Translations under genes and position numbers: made by a program
NCBI RefSeq assembly: GCF_036116635.1
Contig: NZ_CP107995.1
Location: 3,410,001 to 3,474,000 of the forward strand
Length of the DNA: 64,000 nt
Origin: Amycolatopsis sp. NBC_00345
GTDB lineage: Bacteria; Actinomycetota; Actinomycetes; Mycobacteriales; Pseudonocardiaceae
Direction: 5' to 3'
In this document: one piece after another, positions 34,133 to 44,622 of the stretch
Layout: each line of letters opens with the position of its first letter
Position numbering within the stretch: the first letter of the stretch is position 1
Notes under the pieces: generated by a model
Seen by the model: only the letters and a program-made list of their open reading frames with translations
The model's database searches: none
What the model was told of the DNA's origin: nothing

Positions 34133-36310
34133 TCAGGTGCGGTAGACGCCGAACTCGTAGAGCGAGTAGCCGTACGTCGTGCCGCGTTGGGTGGCGGACA
34201 TCCGGACATAACGCCCGGTGCCGCTGATCGCCAGGTCGTCCACGCCGCCGTCGCCGGTCGTGGTGGTGTAGACGCTGTGCCAGTTCGTACCGTCGTCGCT
34301 GACCTGGATCTCGTACGCCTTGCCGTAGGCCGATTCCCAGATCAGCTGCACGTGGTCGAAGGACTGCGAGTGGCCGAGGTCCACCTGGAGCCACTGCGGG
34401 TCGCTCCAGTCGCTGGCCCAGCGCGTTGCCGGGTCACCGTCGGTCGCGGCCTGCGGCGGGTACGGCGCGCCGGGGCCGTCGGCCTGGTAGCTCGACGCGG
34501 TGGTGACGGCGCCGCGCGCGATGTTCGTGCCGTTCACCGGCGGCGGGACCACCCGCAGGGAACGGGTCTCGATGCCGACGTTGCCGTGGCCGTCACGGGC
34601 GTAGAGGTAGATCTTCCACACCCCGAGCGTCGACGGCGCGGTGACGGTGAACGGGCCGCTGCCGGTGAACTGCGCGGGGATCAGCCCGCCCGCGCCGTTG
34701 ATGTACTTGCTGTTGTAGCCCATGGTGTAGGCGATCGGGTCCCCGTCGGGATCGGCTACGGCCGCGGTCAGGGTAAAGGTGCCGCCCGCGGGCACGTCGG
34801 TGGTTCGGCTCAGGTTCATCGAGCTGATCACCGGCGGGGTGTTGCCATCGGTCCGTCCACTGTAGAGCTTGCGGACGGCGTACCAGGAGAGCCGCTTCTC
34901 GTTGCCGGTGGTGATGTTGAACCACACGCCGCCGAAGTCGCCCTCGCTGCCGTAGTGGAACAGCGTCGCGCCCAGCGCCACGCCGGGGTGGGCGAGGATG
35001 CAGTTCCACGCGTTCACGTAGCCGTCGCGCTTCTGCACGTCGGTGGGCTCCGCGGGCACGCCGTTCGCGTCGTTCGGCACCTCCCACTCACCCGCCGGGC
35101 CGGTCTCGGTGACGATGTAGGGCTTGGTGTAACCGCCGGCGTTCCAGTCCTGCTTCACCTGGCAGACCTGCTTGTAGGCGTTGACCGAGTACAGGTCCAG
35201 GCTCGGCGTGTACGCCTTGTAGTACGGCCAGGCCCCGGTCCACGCGTCGGTGGAGGTGACCGGGTGGTCCGCGTCGATCGCGTGGATCGCCTGCGCGGCC
35301 TGCTCGACGAACTGGGCGTAGGCGACGCGCTCCTGCTCCAGCTGGGTGCCGGAGTAGCAGTTCTGCATGCCGAGGAGCGACTCGTTGCCGACGTTCCACA
35401 TCAGCACACCCGCGTTGCCGCGGTACTCGGTCACCCAGCGCTGGATCTCGCCGAGCATGGTGTTCTTGTAGTTCGTGTCGGTGAGGTAGTCGACGCAGCC
35501 GCCGCTGCCCGGCCCGCCGCCGGGCTGCAGCCAGAAGCCGCTGATCACCTTGAGGCCGTTGGCCGCCGCGGCGTCGAGCAGCGGCTTGGTGGTGCCGTCG
35601 GTGCCCCAGGTGCGGACGGTGTTCACGCCGGCTTCGTGCAGCTCCGGCATCCTCGCGGCGGCCTCGCTGACCGGCGGGCCCCAGGTGAGGCCCTTGACCA
35701 CGTACGGGGCGCCGTCGACGGTCAGCTGCCAGTTGCCCTGCGAGCCGGTCACCTTCGTGACGCCCGGGCCGGCCGGCGTCGTGCCGCCGAAGCTGCCGGA
35801 GACCTGGAACTCCCAGAGCGAGTAGCCGTACCCGCCGACGCGGTGGGTGCCGTACATCCGGACGTACCGGCCGGAGCCGCCGACGGCCAGCGTCTGCACT
35901 CCCCCGGCGCCGGCGGTGGTGCGGTAGACCGAATGCCAATTCGTGGCGTCGTCGGAGACCTGGATCTCGTACGCCGTGGCGTAGGCCGATTCCCAGTTCA
36001 GCGTGACCTGGGTGATCGAAGCGGTGGCGCCGAGGTCGACCTGCAGCCACTGCGGATCGGCGTGGGCGGGATCGGCGAACGCGCTCGACCAGCGGGTGCC
36101 GGCGTCTCCGTCGACCGCGGCGGAGGCGGGAGTGCTTGCGCCTTCGCTGGACGACGCGGTCGCCGCCTTCCCTTGGGACAGCGGAGTTTCCTGGGGCAGG
36201 AGGCCCGCGGCCCGCACGGCGGGCGGGACGGCGAGCCAGCAGAGGACGAGCAGGACGGCCAGCGCCAGTGCGGAACGGGGGCGCACGGTGACGGGCAACG
36301 GTCGGTCCAC
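34133..36310 (-). CDS. Secreted GH-A clan glycosidase with two CBM32 modules
   Basis: The protein of about 725 residues starts at GTG 36310 (GGGAG 5 nt before) with a signal peptide (ALALAVLLVLCWLAVPPAVRA). A CBM32/F5-8C module (about 40-172) precedes a GH2/GH5-like TIM barrel: WGTDGTTKPLLDAA, WNVGNESL (acid/base Glu310) and IVTETGPAGEWE (nucleophile Glu402). An Ig-like linker and a second CBM32 (about 590-725) end it. It acts on polysaccharide outside the cell; specificity is unknown. A LacI-type operator sits just past its promoter, shared in type with the divergent DUF1996 gene. Confidence 0.88.
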   Translation of the reverse strand: MDRPLPVTVRPRSALALAVLLVLCWLAVPPAVRAAGLLPQETPLSQGKAATASSSEGASTPASAAVDGDAGTRWSSAFADPAHADPQWLQVDLGATASITQVTLNWESAYATAYEIQVSDDATNWHSVYRTTAGAGGVQTLAVGGSGRYVRMYGTHRVGGYGYSLWEFQVSGSFGGTTPAGPGVTKVTGSQGNWQLTVDGAPYVVKGLTWGPPVSEAAARMPELHEAGVNTVRTWGTDGTTKPLLDAAAANGLKVISGFWLQPGGGPGSGGCVDYLTDTNYKNTMLGEIQRWVTEYRGNAGVLMWNVGNESLLGMQNCYSGTQLEQERVAYAQFVEQAAQAIHAIDADHPVTSTDAWTGAWPYYKAYTPSLDLYSVNAYKQVCQVKQDWNAGGYTKPYIVTETGPAGEWEVPNDANGVPAEPTDVQKRDGYVNAWNCILAHPGVALGATLFHYGSEGDFGGVWFNITTGNEKRLSWYAVRKLYSGRTDGNTPPVISSMNLSRTTDVPAGGTFTLTAAVADPDGDPIAYTMGYNSKYINGAGGLIPAQFTGSGPFTVTAPSTLGVWKIYLYARDGHGNVGIETRSLRVVPPPVNGTNIARGAVTTASSYQADGPGAPYPPQAATDGDPATRWASDWSDPQWLQVDLGHSQSFDHVQLIWESAYGKAYEIQVSDDGTNWHSVYTTTTGDGGVDDLAISGTGRYVRMSATQRGTTYGYSLYEFGVYRT

Positions 36311-36335
36311 GATGACTCCCGCGGCAGGGGACGAT

Positions 36336-36391
36336 TGGAGAGCGCTCTCCAGTGCGGAGGGAAGATTCGCGCCGCCGCCGGGCCGTGTCAA
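36336..36391 (-). promoter_or_regulatory. Promoter with GAGCGCTC LacI operator
   Basis: On the minus strand TTGACA (36391-36386) is 17 nt from GAATCT (36368-36363). The 16-bp perfect palindrome TGGAGAGCGCTCTCCA (36336-36351) follows within about 20 nt of the expected start of transcription. Confidence 0.75.
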
Positions 36392-36455
36392 GAGTTTCCC
36401 CGAAACCAGGCCGAAAATGGACAGAAACCGACCAGAGCTGACACCCGGGTGCTTC

Positions 36456-36504
36456 TTGACAGGAGCCCGGCTCGGTCACATGCTTTCTGGAGAGCGCTCT
36501 CCCA
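36456..36504 (+). promoter_or_regulatory. Promoter with GAGCGCTC LacI operator
   Basis: TTGACA (36456-36461) and CATGCT (36479-36484) are 17 nt apart. GGAGAGCGCTCTCC (36489-36502) covers the start region before the DUF1996 gene. It is the same operator as on the divergent side and before the LacI gene. Confidence 0.75.
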
Positions 36505-36531
36505 CACCGGCCCCCTCACCGTGGAGGACTC

Positions 36532-37452
36532 TTGTCTTCGAAACTCGCGCTCCTCGCCTGCGCTGCCGCCGCGGCACTCGCCGCCGCGTTCTTCACCACC
36601 CCCGCCGGCGCGGACGACGTCGTGACCCACCACGAGTTCCAGGTCAACTGCTCGCCGAGCCACCACCAGCCCGACGACCCCATCGTGTACCCGGGCCTGC
36701 CCGGCGCCTCACACGACCACACCTTCCTGGGCAACAACACCACCAACGCGAACACCACCACGGAGTCGCTGCTCGCCGCGGGCACCGGCAACACCACCTG
36801 CCTCGCGCCGGACGACCTCTCCGCGTACTGGTTCCCGACCGTGCTCAACGGCGACCAGGTCGTGCTGCCGAACTTCGCTCAGGTCGTCTACTACAAGTCC
36901 GGTGTGCTGGACTACAAGAGCGTCAAGCCGTTCCCGCAGGGGCTGCGGTACCTCGCGGGCAACATGAACGCGACGCAGGACGAGTTCCAGCACGCGGCCG
37001 GCGCCATCGAGGGCTGGGAATGCGGGGAGAGCTTCCACAACTGGGACATCCCGGTGACCTGCACGCCCGGCAGCCAGCTCAACATCCGTTACCAGGCCCC
37101 CAGTTGCTGGGACGGCGTGCACCTGGACTCGGCCGACCACCGCAGCCACATGGCCTACCCGGACCCGGTTTCGCTGACCTGCCCGGCCGACCACCCGGTG
37201 CCGGTGCCGATGCTGGAGTTCAAGATGGCGTTCCCGGTCTCCGGTGACATGTCCGGCGTGCACCTGGCCAGCGGGCGCGGGTACTCGTGGCACTACGACT
37301 TCTTCAACGCCTGGGACCCGGAGACGCTCGCCGCGCTCGTCACCCACTGCATCAACGGTGGCCTGCAGTGCGACCCGCGCGGGTTCGACGTGTACAAGCC
37401 GGACCGCGGCGGCGTGCTCGGCACGAACTACCGGCTCCCCGGCCGGCCGTGA
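36532..37452 (+). CDS. Secreted DUF1996 protein
   Basis: This 306-residue exported protein (TTG start after GTGGAGGACTC) has a signal peptide to about residue 27. The DUF1996 hallmarks are FQVNCSPSHHQPDDPIVYPG, SHDHTFLGNNTTN and HRSHMAYPDP, plus six or more Cys. DUF1996 proteins are secreted by actinobacteria and fungi, and a polysaccharide-related role is assumed. It shares LacI-type regulation with the divergent GH-A enzyme. Its stop overlaps the start of the next gene. Confidence 0.85.
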   Translation: MSSKLALLACAAAAALAAAFFTTPAGADDVVTHHEFQVNCSPSHHQPDDPIVYPGLPGASHDHTFLGNNTTNANTTTESLLAAGTGNTTCLAPDDLSAYWFPTVLNGDQVVLPNFAQVVYYKSGVLDYKSVKPFPQGLRYLAGNMNATQDEFQHAAGAIEGWECGESFHNWDIPVTCTPGSQLNIRYQAPSCWDGVHLDSADHRSHMAYPDPVSLTCPADHPVPVPMLEFKMAFPVSGDMSGVHLASGRGYSWHYDFFNAWDPETLAALVTHCINGGLQCDPRGFDVYKPDRGGVLGTNYRLPGRP

Positions 37453-37988
37453 AAGGCGCCGTCGCGCTCGTGGTGGTGGCGCTGCTCGCCGCCGGCTGCG
37501 CCACCACCACCGCGGCGGCCCCGACCGCCGTCCCCTCGGTCGCTGCCGCGTCCGCGACCGCGTTCAACCAGACCGACGTCGCGTGGATCGAGCTGACCGT
37601 CCCGATGACGGAGAACGCCGTGGCCGCGCTGGACCTCGCCGCCTCCCACGGCGCCGCGACCGCCGTCACCGGGCAGCTGCTGGACGGGCAGCGCAAGCTG
37701 CTGGACCGGCTGCAAACGGTGCGCACGCGGGCGGGACTGCCCGACGTGAACATCCACAGTGGACACCGGCTGCCGGGCCTGATCACCGAGGCCGACCTGG
37801 TGGCGTTGCGCGACGCGCACGGCGAGGACTTCAGCCGCCGCTTGCTGCCGCTGGTCGGCGCCCACCTGGCCCAGCTCATCGTGCTCTCCCGCGGCGAGCA
37901 GCAGTCCGGCGCCGAACCGTCGACCCGCGCGCTGGCCGGCGACATCACGAAGGCGGCCCAGGAGCAACAGGGTCTGGTACGCGGCTGA
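37449..37988 (+). CDS. DUF305-like lipoprotein lacking the HH metal site
   Basis: The 179-residue protein starts at GTG overlapping the DUF1996 stop (GTGA). Its lipobox LLAAGC makes it a lipoprotein. FNQTDVAWIELTVPMTENAVAALDLAA and LPGLITEADLVALRDAHGEDFSRRLLPLVGAHLAQLIVLSR align with the two helical halves of DUF305. However, the paired His (xxMixHH) of that family are replaced, so copper or other metal binding is probably lost. It may cooperate with the DUF1996 protein at the cell surface. Confidence 0.75.
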   Translation: MKGAVALVVVALLAAGCATTTAAAPTAVPSVAAASATAFNQTDVAWIELTVPMTENAVAALDLAASHGAATAVTGQLLDGQRKLLDRLQTVRTRAGLPDVNIHSGHRLPGLITEADLVALRDAHGEDFSRRLLPLVGAHLAQLIVLSRGEQQSGAEPSTRALAGDITKAAQEQQGLVRG

Positions 37989-37997
37989 CCCGCTGAA

Positions 37998-38084
37998 AGC
38001 GCCCCAATGTGGCGTTCGGTGCGTTGGACGCACCGAACGCCACATTGGGTGCGCTCAACGCAACCAACGCCACATTGGGGCGCT
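37998..38084. repeat. Three-copy palindromic element (AACGCCACATTGGG)
   Basis: Arms 38003-38024 and 38028-38049 form a 22-bp perfect hairpin with a TGG loop. The outer arms 37998-38016 and 38066-38084 pair over 19 bp. The 14-mer AACGCCACATTGGG is present three times in alternating orientation, so two exclusive folds are possible. It lies between the convergent lipoprotein and LacI genes and may terminate both. Confidence 0.85.
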
Positions 38085-38105
38085 CCGGCCGGGCCAAGCG
38101 CGGCG

Positions 38106-39143
38106 TCAGCCCGAGTCTCGGACCACCAGTACCGGGTCGAACACGCGGGACACCGCGCGCAGGTCCGGGTCCGCCATCCGGTCGAGGACCATCCGCACCA
38201 TCGCCGCGCCCATGTCCTCGACCGGCTGGCGGACGGTGGTCAGCCGGGGGCGGCAGGTGAGCGCGGCCGGGCTGTCGTCGAAGCCGATCACCGCGACGTC
38301 GTCCGGGACGCGGCGGCCGCGGTCGCGCAGCACCGACAGGGCGCCGTAGGCCATCAGGTCGTTGGCGACGAACAGCCCGTCCAGCCCGGGTTCCTCGGCG
38401 AGCAGCCGTTCCATCGCCTGCTCGCCGCCGAGCTGGGTGAAGTTGGCCTCGGCGACGGCGACGTAGGCGTGCCCGTGCCGCGCCATCGCGTCGCGGAAGC
38501 CGGCCAGCCGGTCCTGGCCCGCGGCGGTGTCGGCCGGGCCCGCGATCGTCGCCACGTGCCGGCAGCCGCGGGCGACCAGGCGGTCGGCCGCGAGGCGCGC
38601 GCCGTCCTGGTGCGCGACGTCGACCCAGCACACCGGCGCGGGCCGCGTCGGCCGGGCGAACACGGCCGTGGGCATGCCCGCCGCGGTGAGCATCCGGGGC
38701 AGCGGATCGGTGCCGTGCAAGGAGATCATCAGCACCCCGCCGACGTTCTCCTGCCGCAGCTTGCCGACGAGCTTCTCCCGCTCGTCGTCGCTGTCGACGA
38801 CCATCAGCAGCGGGTGCAGGCCGTGCGGGCGCAGCTCGGCGAGCGCGCCGTCGAGCACCCGGCCGAAAAACGGGTCGCCGAACACCCCGCCGCCGAACTC
38901 TTCCTGGCCGACGTGCCGCGCGGGCTCGGAGACGACCACCGCGACCGTCGCCGTCCGGCGGTTCACCAGCGACCGCGCGGCCTGGTTCGGCACGTACCCG
39001 GTCTCGGCGATGGCGCGCTCCACCGTCTCCCGCAGCCGCGGGTCGACGTTGCGCACCCCGTTCACCACTCGCGAAACGGTGGCGCGCGAGACGCCGGCCA
39101 CGCGCGCCACGTCCTCCAACGTCGGTGGCTGCTGCGTGGTCAC
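38106..39143 (-). CDS. LacI-family transcriptional repressor
   Basis: The 345-residue protein has the LacI HTH (TLEDVARVAGVSRATVSRVVNG, 8-29), hinge helix (PNQAARSLV) and periplasmic-binding-like sugar domain ending DMGAAMVRMVLDRM. An operator GAGAGCGCTCTC lies 21-32 nt upstream of the start, suggesting autoregulation. The same palindrome at both divergent promoters near 36.4 kb makes those genes likely targets, and the GH3 gene may be another. The inducer is presumably a sugar released by these enzymes. Confidence 0.95.
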   Translation of the reverse strand: MTTQQPPTLEDVARVAGVSRATVSRVVNGVRNVDPRLRETVERAIAETGYVPNQAARSLVNRRTATVAVVVSEPARHVGQEEFGGGVFGDPFFGRVLDGALAELRPHGLHPLLMVVDSDDEREKLVGKLRQENVGGVLMISLHGTDPLPRMLTAAGMPTAVFARPTRPAPVCWVDVAHQDGARLAADRLVARGCRHVATIAGPADTAAGQDRLAGFRDAMARHGHAYVAVAEANFTQLGGEQAMERLLAEEPGLDGLFVANDLMAYGALSVLRDRGRRVPDDVAVIGFDDSPAALTCRPRLTTVRQPVEDMGAAMVRMVLDRMADPDLRAVSRVFDPVLVVRDSG

Positions 39144-39162
39144 CTGTTCTTTCTAGCATGCG

Positions 39163-39178
39163 TGAGAGCGCTCTCCCA
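39163..39178. promoter_or_regulatory. LacI operator upstream of its own gene
   Basis: TGAGAGCGCTCTCCCA has a perfect 12-bp core (39164-39175). It lies 21 nt from the repressor start codon and 225 nt from the GH3 start. Confidence 0.75.
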
Positions 39179-39260
39179 CTCGGCGTACCTGGCCCGATCG
39201 GGGATTTCTCCCGTCGTGGCGGTGGTCATCGGCGCCGCGGGCGTGGTGGTGACCTGACCG

Positions 39261-39283
39261 CCTTAATTCAGGTCGAGAATTAA
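39261..39283 (+). promoter_or_regulatory. Shared motif upstream of GH3 gene
   Basis: CCTTAATTCAGGTCGAGAA (39261-39279) matches 17 of 19 bases of a site upstream of GH30 in the same orientation to its gene. It also contains TTAATTC (39263-39269) inverted to GAATTAA (39277-39283). It may be an operator or an alternative sigma promoter. Confidence 0.55.
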
Positions 39284-39399
39284 CAGACTTACGTCGGGCC
39301 CGAAACCCTTGACGTCATCCGGTTTGCCCGGTCAGGATCGCCTGGGCCCACCGGGCCTTCCCCTCCCCTCCCCCGCCGCCCCTGCCGAACGGACTGTCG

Positions 39400-42057
<2,658 letters not shown>

Positions 42058-42073
42058 CTCCAGTGCACTGAGG

Positions 42074-42128
42074 GTCCGTTAAGGCCTCCTTACCCGCGTC
42101 CCACGCGGGTAAGGAGGCCTTAACGGAC
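42074..42128. terminator. 26-bp perfect palindrome, family A, copy 3
   Basis: Arms 42074-42099 and 42103-42128 pair perfectly around CCC. It lies between the convergent GH3 and azoreductase genes. The core is the same as at 11737 and 31195, and compensatory changes (GTTAAGG/CCTTAAC) preserve pairing. Confidence 0.88.
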
Positions 42129-42145
42129 AACGCAAGCGGCGGGCG

Positions 42146-42841
42146 TCAGATGTTCGCCTGCAGTTTCCCGGCCAGCTCGGTCACCTCCGCGGTCGCGGTG
42201 GCCAACGACTCGGCGGCGAGGGCGTCCAGGCCCGCGAGCGCCGGGATCTCGCGTACGCGCGTCAGCTCCGCCTTCACGACCGAAAGTCGCTCCGGCGTCA
42301 CCCCGAGGTTCGTCAGGTATGCGCGCAGGTACGGCAGCTGGAAGTCGAAGGCCTCACGCGGGGCGCCCGGTCCGTAACCACCGCCCCGCGCGGCGACCAC
42401 CACGAAGTTCTTGTCGCGCAGCACCCGCTCCCCCGTCACCGGGTCGGTGAACGCGCCCGGGAACGTGAGCCGGTCGATCCACGCCTTCAGCGAGGCCGGC
42501 ACGGTGAAGTTGTACATCGGCAGGCCCAGCAGGACCGTGTGCGCGGCCCGGAGCTGGTCGATCAACGGGCGGGTCAGCGCCCACTCGCGCAGCTCGGCGT
42601 CGTCGGCGGCCAGCGCGGCGACGTCGTCGAGCGCGGTCGCCCCGTGCCGTTCCACGCGGCGGCCGAGCGTCGCGTACGGCGCGCGGATCAGCGGCACCGG
42701 CTCCTCGGCCAGGTCACGTCGCCGCACCGGCCCGCGCCAGGCCGACGCGAACAGCGCGGTCAGCCGCCGGCTCACGGACTCGGCCCCGTCGGCACTGGAG
42801 TCGAGGTGCAGCAGCAGCGCCTCGGTTAGCATGTCGGTCAT
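42146..42841 (-). CDS. FMN-dependent NADH-azoreductase-like flavodoxin fold protein
   Basis: The 231-residue flavodoxin-fold protein has LLLHLDSSADGAESVSRRL, the N-terminal phosphate-binding loop region. LGLPMYNFTVPASLKAWIDRLTFPGAFTDP is the AzoR signature around the flavin, and VVVAARGGGYGPG is the second flavin loop. It reduces quinones or azo compounds with NAD(P)H. AAGGGGAACCGG precedes the ATG. It is divergent from an ECF41 sigma factor with 85 nt between, so the sigma factor may control it. Confidence 0.92.
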   Translation of the reverse strand: MTDMLTEALLLHLDSSADGAESVSRRLTALFASAWRGPVRRRDLAEEPVPLIRAPYATLGRRVERHGATALDDVAALAADDAELREWALTRPLIDQLRAAHTVLLGLPMYNFTVPASLKAWIDRLTFPGAFTDPVTGERVLRDKNFVVVAARGGGYGPGAPREAFDFQLPYLRAYLTNLGVTPERLSVVKAELTRVREIPALAGLDALAAESLATATAEVTELAGKLQANI

Positions 42842-42926
42842 CCGGTTCGGTTCCCCTTTTCCGGTCTGTCGTCGGTTGTTGGTCTCCCTGCCGAACCCGA
42901 CGAAGCAGGACGAGGAAAGGTGACCG

Positions 42927-43853
42927 ATGCCCGAGGACAAGACACTGGCGCTGCGGTTCGAGGCGGAGCGGCCCCGGCTGCGCGCGCTCGCCCACCGGTT
43001 GCTGGGCTCCGCCGCCGAGGCCGAGGACGCCGTGCAGGAGGCCTGGCTGCGGCTCGGCCGGCAATCCGGGACCTCAGGAATCACCGGAGTCTCCGGAACC
43101 GCCGAGAATTCCGGAACCGCCGGGATCGCCAACCTCGCCGCCTGGCTGACCACGGTCGTCTCGCGGGTGTGCCTCGACGTGCTGCGCGCCCGCCGCGAGA
43201 CGCCTGTCGAGCAGGTGCCGGAGCGCGGCGTCCAGGCCGGGCCGGAGGACGAGGTCGTGCGCGCGGGCGAGGTCGGCCGCGCGCTGCTGGTGGTGCTGGC
43301 CACCCTCGCGCCCACCGAGCGGGTCGCCTTCGTGCTGCACGACCTGTTCGCCATGCCGTTCGACGCCATCGCGCCGATCGTGGACCGCACGCCCGTCGCG
43401 GCGAAGAAGCTCGCCAGCCGGGCCCGGTTGCGGGTGCGCGGCACGCCCGCCCTCCCGGACGCCGACCTGGCCCGGCACACGCAGGTGGTCGAGGCCTTCC
43501 TCGCGGCCGCCCGCGGCGGCGACCTGACCGAACTACTGCGGGTGCTGGCCCCGGACGTCGTCCGGCACGCCGATCCGGCCGCCCTGCCCGCGGGCGCGCC
43601 GGTGGTGCTGCGCGGCGCCGACGCCGTCGCCCGCGGTACGCGGTTCTTCAGCGGCCGGGCCGCGCTGGCCGAACTCGCGCTCGTCGACGGGCGGCCCGGA
43701 CTGGTGCTCGCGCCGGACGGCCGGCTCACCGGCGTCCTCCGGATCACCGTGGCCGACAGCCGGGTCACGGCTTACGAGGTCATTGCCGGTCCCGACCGGC
43801 TGACTGGGGTGACAGTCGCGATGCTGCCCGAGCGCCGACGAGCCGCTGTATAG
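42927..43853 (+). CDS. ECF41-type sigma factor with SnoaL-like C-terminus
   Basis: The 308-residue protein has sigma-2 (RALAHRLLGSAAEAEDAVQEAWLRL), sigma-4 (LAPTERVAFVLHDLFAMPFDAIAPIVDRTPVAAKKLASRAR) and a NTF2/SnoaL-like C-terminal domain (about 185-300). The layout is that of ECF41 factors, which carry their own regulatory domain instead of an anti-sigma. Residues 46-67 (SGTSGITGVSGTAENSGTAG) are a low-complexity insert not usual at this place. ECF41 genes usually sit beside an oxidoreductase, as here. Confidence 0.93.
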   Translation: MPEDKTLALRFEAERPRLRALAHRLLGSAAEAEDAVQEAWLRLGRQSGTSGITGVSGTAENSGTAGIANLAAWLTTVVSRVCLDVLRARRETPVEQVPERGVQAGPEDEVVRAGEVGRALLVVLATLAPTERVAFVLHDLFAMPFDAIAPIVDRTPVAAKKLASRARLRVRGTPALPDADLARHTQVVEAFLAAARGGDLTELLRVLAPDVVRHADPAALPAGAPVVLRGADAVARGTRFFSGRAALAELALVDGRPGLVLAPDGRLTGVLRITVADSRVTAYEVIAGPDRLTGVTVAMLPERRRAAV

Positions 43854-43875
43854 GACGTTATACAGTCGGCTGGGA

Positions 43876-43896
43876 TGCCCTGAAGGCCACCTTCAT
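43876..43896 (+). repeat. Single arm of the CCTGAAGG palindrome at island edge
   Basis: TGCCCTGAAGGCCACCTTCAT repeats, with an inverted five-base centre, one arm of the hairpin at 47035-47079 on the other side of the island. It starts 23 nt after the ECF41 stop. Confidence 0.7.
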
Positions 43897-43987
43897 ACAC
43901 CGATATGGCGCCGACCTGGGCGGACGTCCATTAGTTGATCTTCCTGGACAACTTTGGGACAGCTCGGGAACGGGTCGCACCGCCGGG

Positions 43988-44257
43988 TCAGCCGTCTGTG
44001 CCAGTCGCATCACTGTCGCCGCCCGGCACGATCGGCAGGCCGACCATGCGGGCGTTCACGCGCTCCGCCGCCCGGTCCTCCTGGTCCTCGAACAGGTGGT
44101 GATACGTCTCGACCGTCGTTCGCAGGTTCTTGTGACCGAGCCGCTTCTGGACCTCGGTCGCGGCCACCCCGTCGGCGATCTCCGCCGACGCGTAGAAGTG
44201 CCGCAACTGGTGCTGACCGGGTTTGAGGTCGACCGACGGCAGGTGGGAGGGGGTCAC
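43988..44257 (-). pseudogene. Truncated tyrosine recombinase (integrase C-terminus)
   Basis: About 89 codons encode only the catalytic C-terminal end of a phage-type integrase. HQLRHFYASAEIADGV holds the box II His-x-x-Arg, KRLGHKNLRTTVETYHHLF the His and the nucleophile Tyr. The core-binding domain and box I Arg are missing, so it cannot recombine. A GTG at 44257 overlaps the Imm1 stop (GTGA), so the fragment may still be translated. It marks the surrounding block as acquired DNA. Confidence 0.82.
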
Positions 44258-44622
44258 GCGTCGCGCCACGGCACCGTTTCGGGGAGCGTGCCGGCTCGCA
44301 CGAACTCCCGGACTGCGGTGATCACCTGCGCGACGGGTAGGCCGGTCCCGGGGGGGAAGTCCACTTCGGACGGTATGGCGGGTGAGGCGGGGTCGCCGTT
44401 GGTGATGAGGTATCCGGCGTCACCGGCGTATTGCATGTATCCCCATCCGTCGTGAATGTGGACGTCGAGCGCCGTGTCGGCGGTTTGCAGCGATCCGGTG
44501 TCGGCCCACGGCTGGGCCAGCAACTCGACCAGCCGTGTCACGTCCGCGTCGGTGGCGAGGGTGATGGACTCGCCGCCCTGTACGCCGTCGCGGAAGGTGG
44601 GGACGCTCGCGGTCACGGTCAT
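44254..44622 (-). CDS. Imm1-like immunity protein
   Basis: This is a 122-residue protein (MTVTASVPTFRDGVQGGESI). The GWGYMQYAGDAGYLITNGDP, IPSEVDFPPGTGLPVAQV and terminal EFVRAG..PETVPW blocks match the Imm1 family, found beside actinobacterial deaminase toxins. Its ATG overlaps the toxin stop by 4 nt, so the two are coupled. By position and family it should bind and neutralise the neighbouring deaminase. The match is by pattern only. Confidence 0.8.
   Translation of the reverse strand: MTVTASVPTFRDGVQGGESITLATDADVTRLVELLAQPWADTGSLQTADTALDVHIHDGWGYMQYAGDAGYLITNGDPASPAIPSEVDFPPGTGLPVAQVITAVREFVRAGTLPETVPWRDA

Noticed and set aside
42842..42926. ECF41 autoregulatory promoter (TGTCACA type)
   Set aside because: I looked for the usual -35 motif between the azoreductase and sigma genes and saw only TGTCGTC-like sequence.
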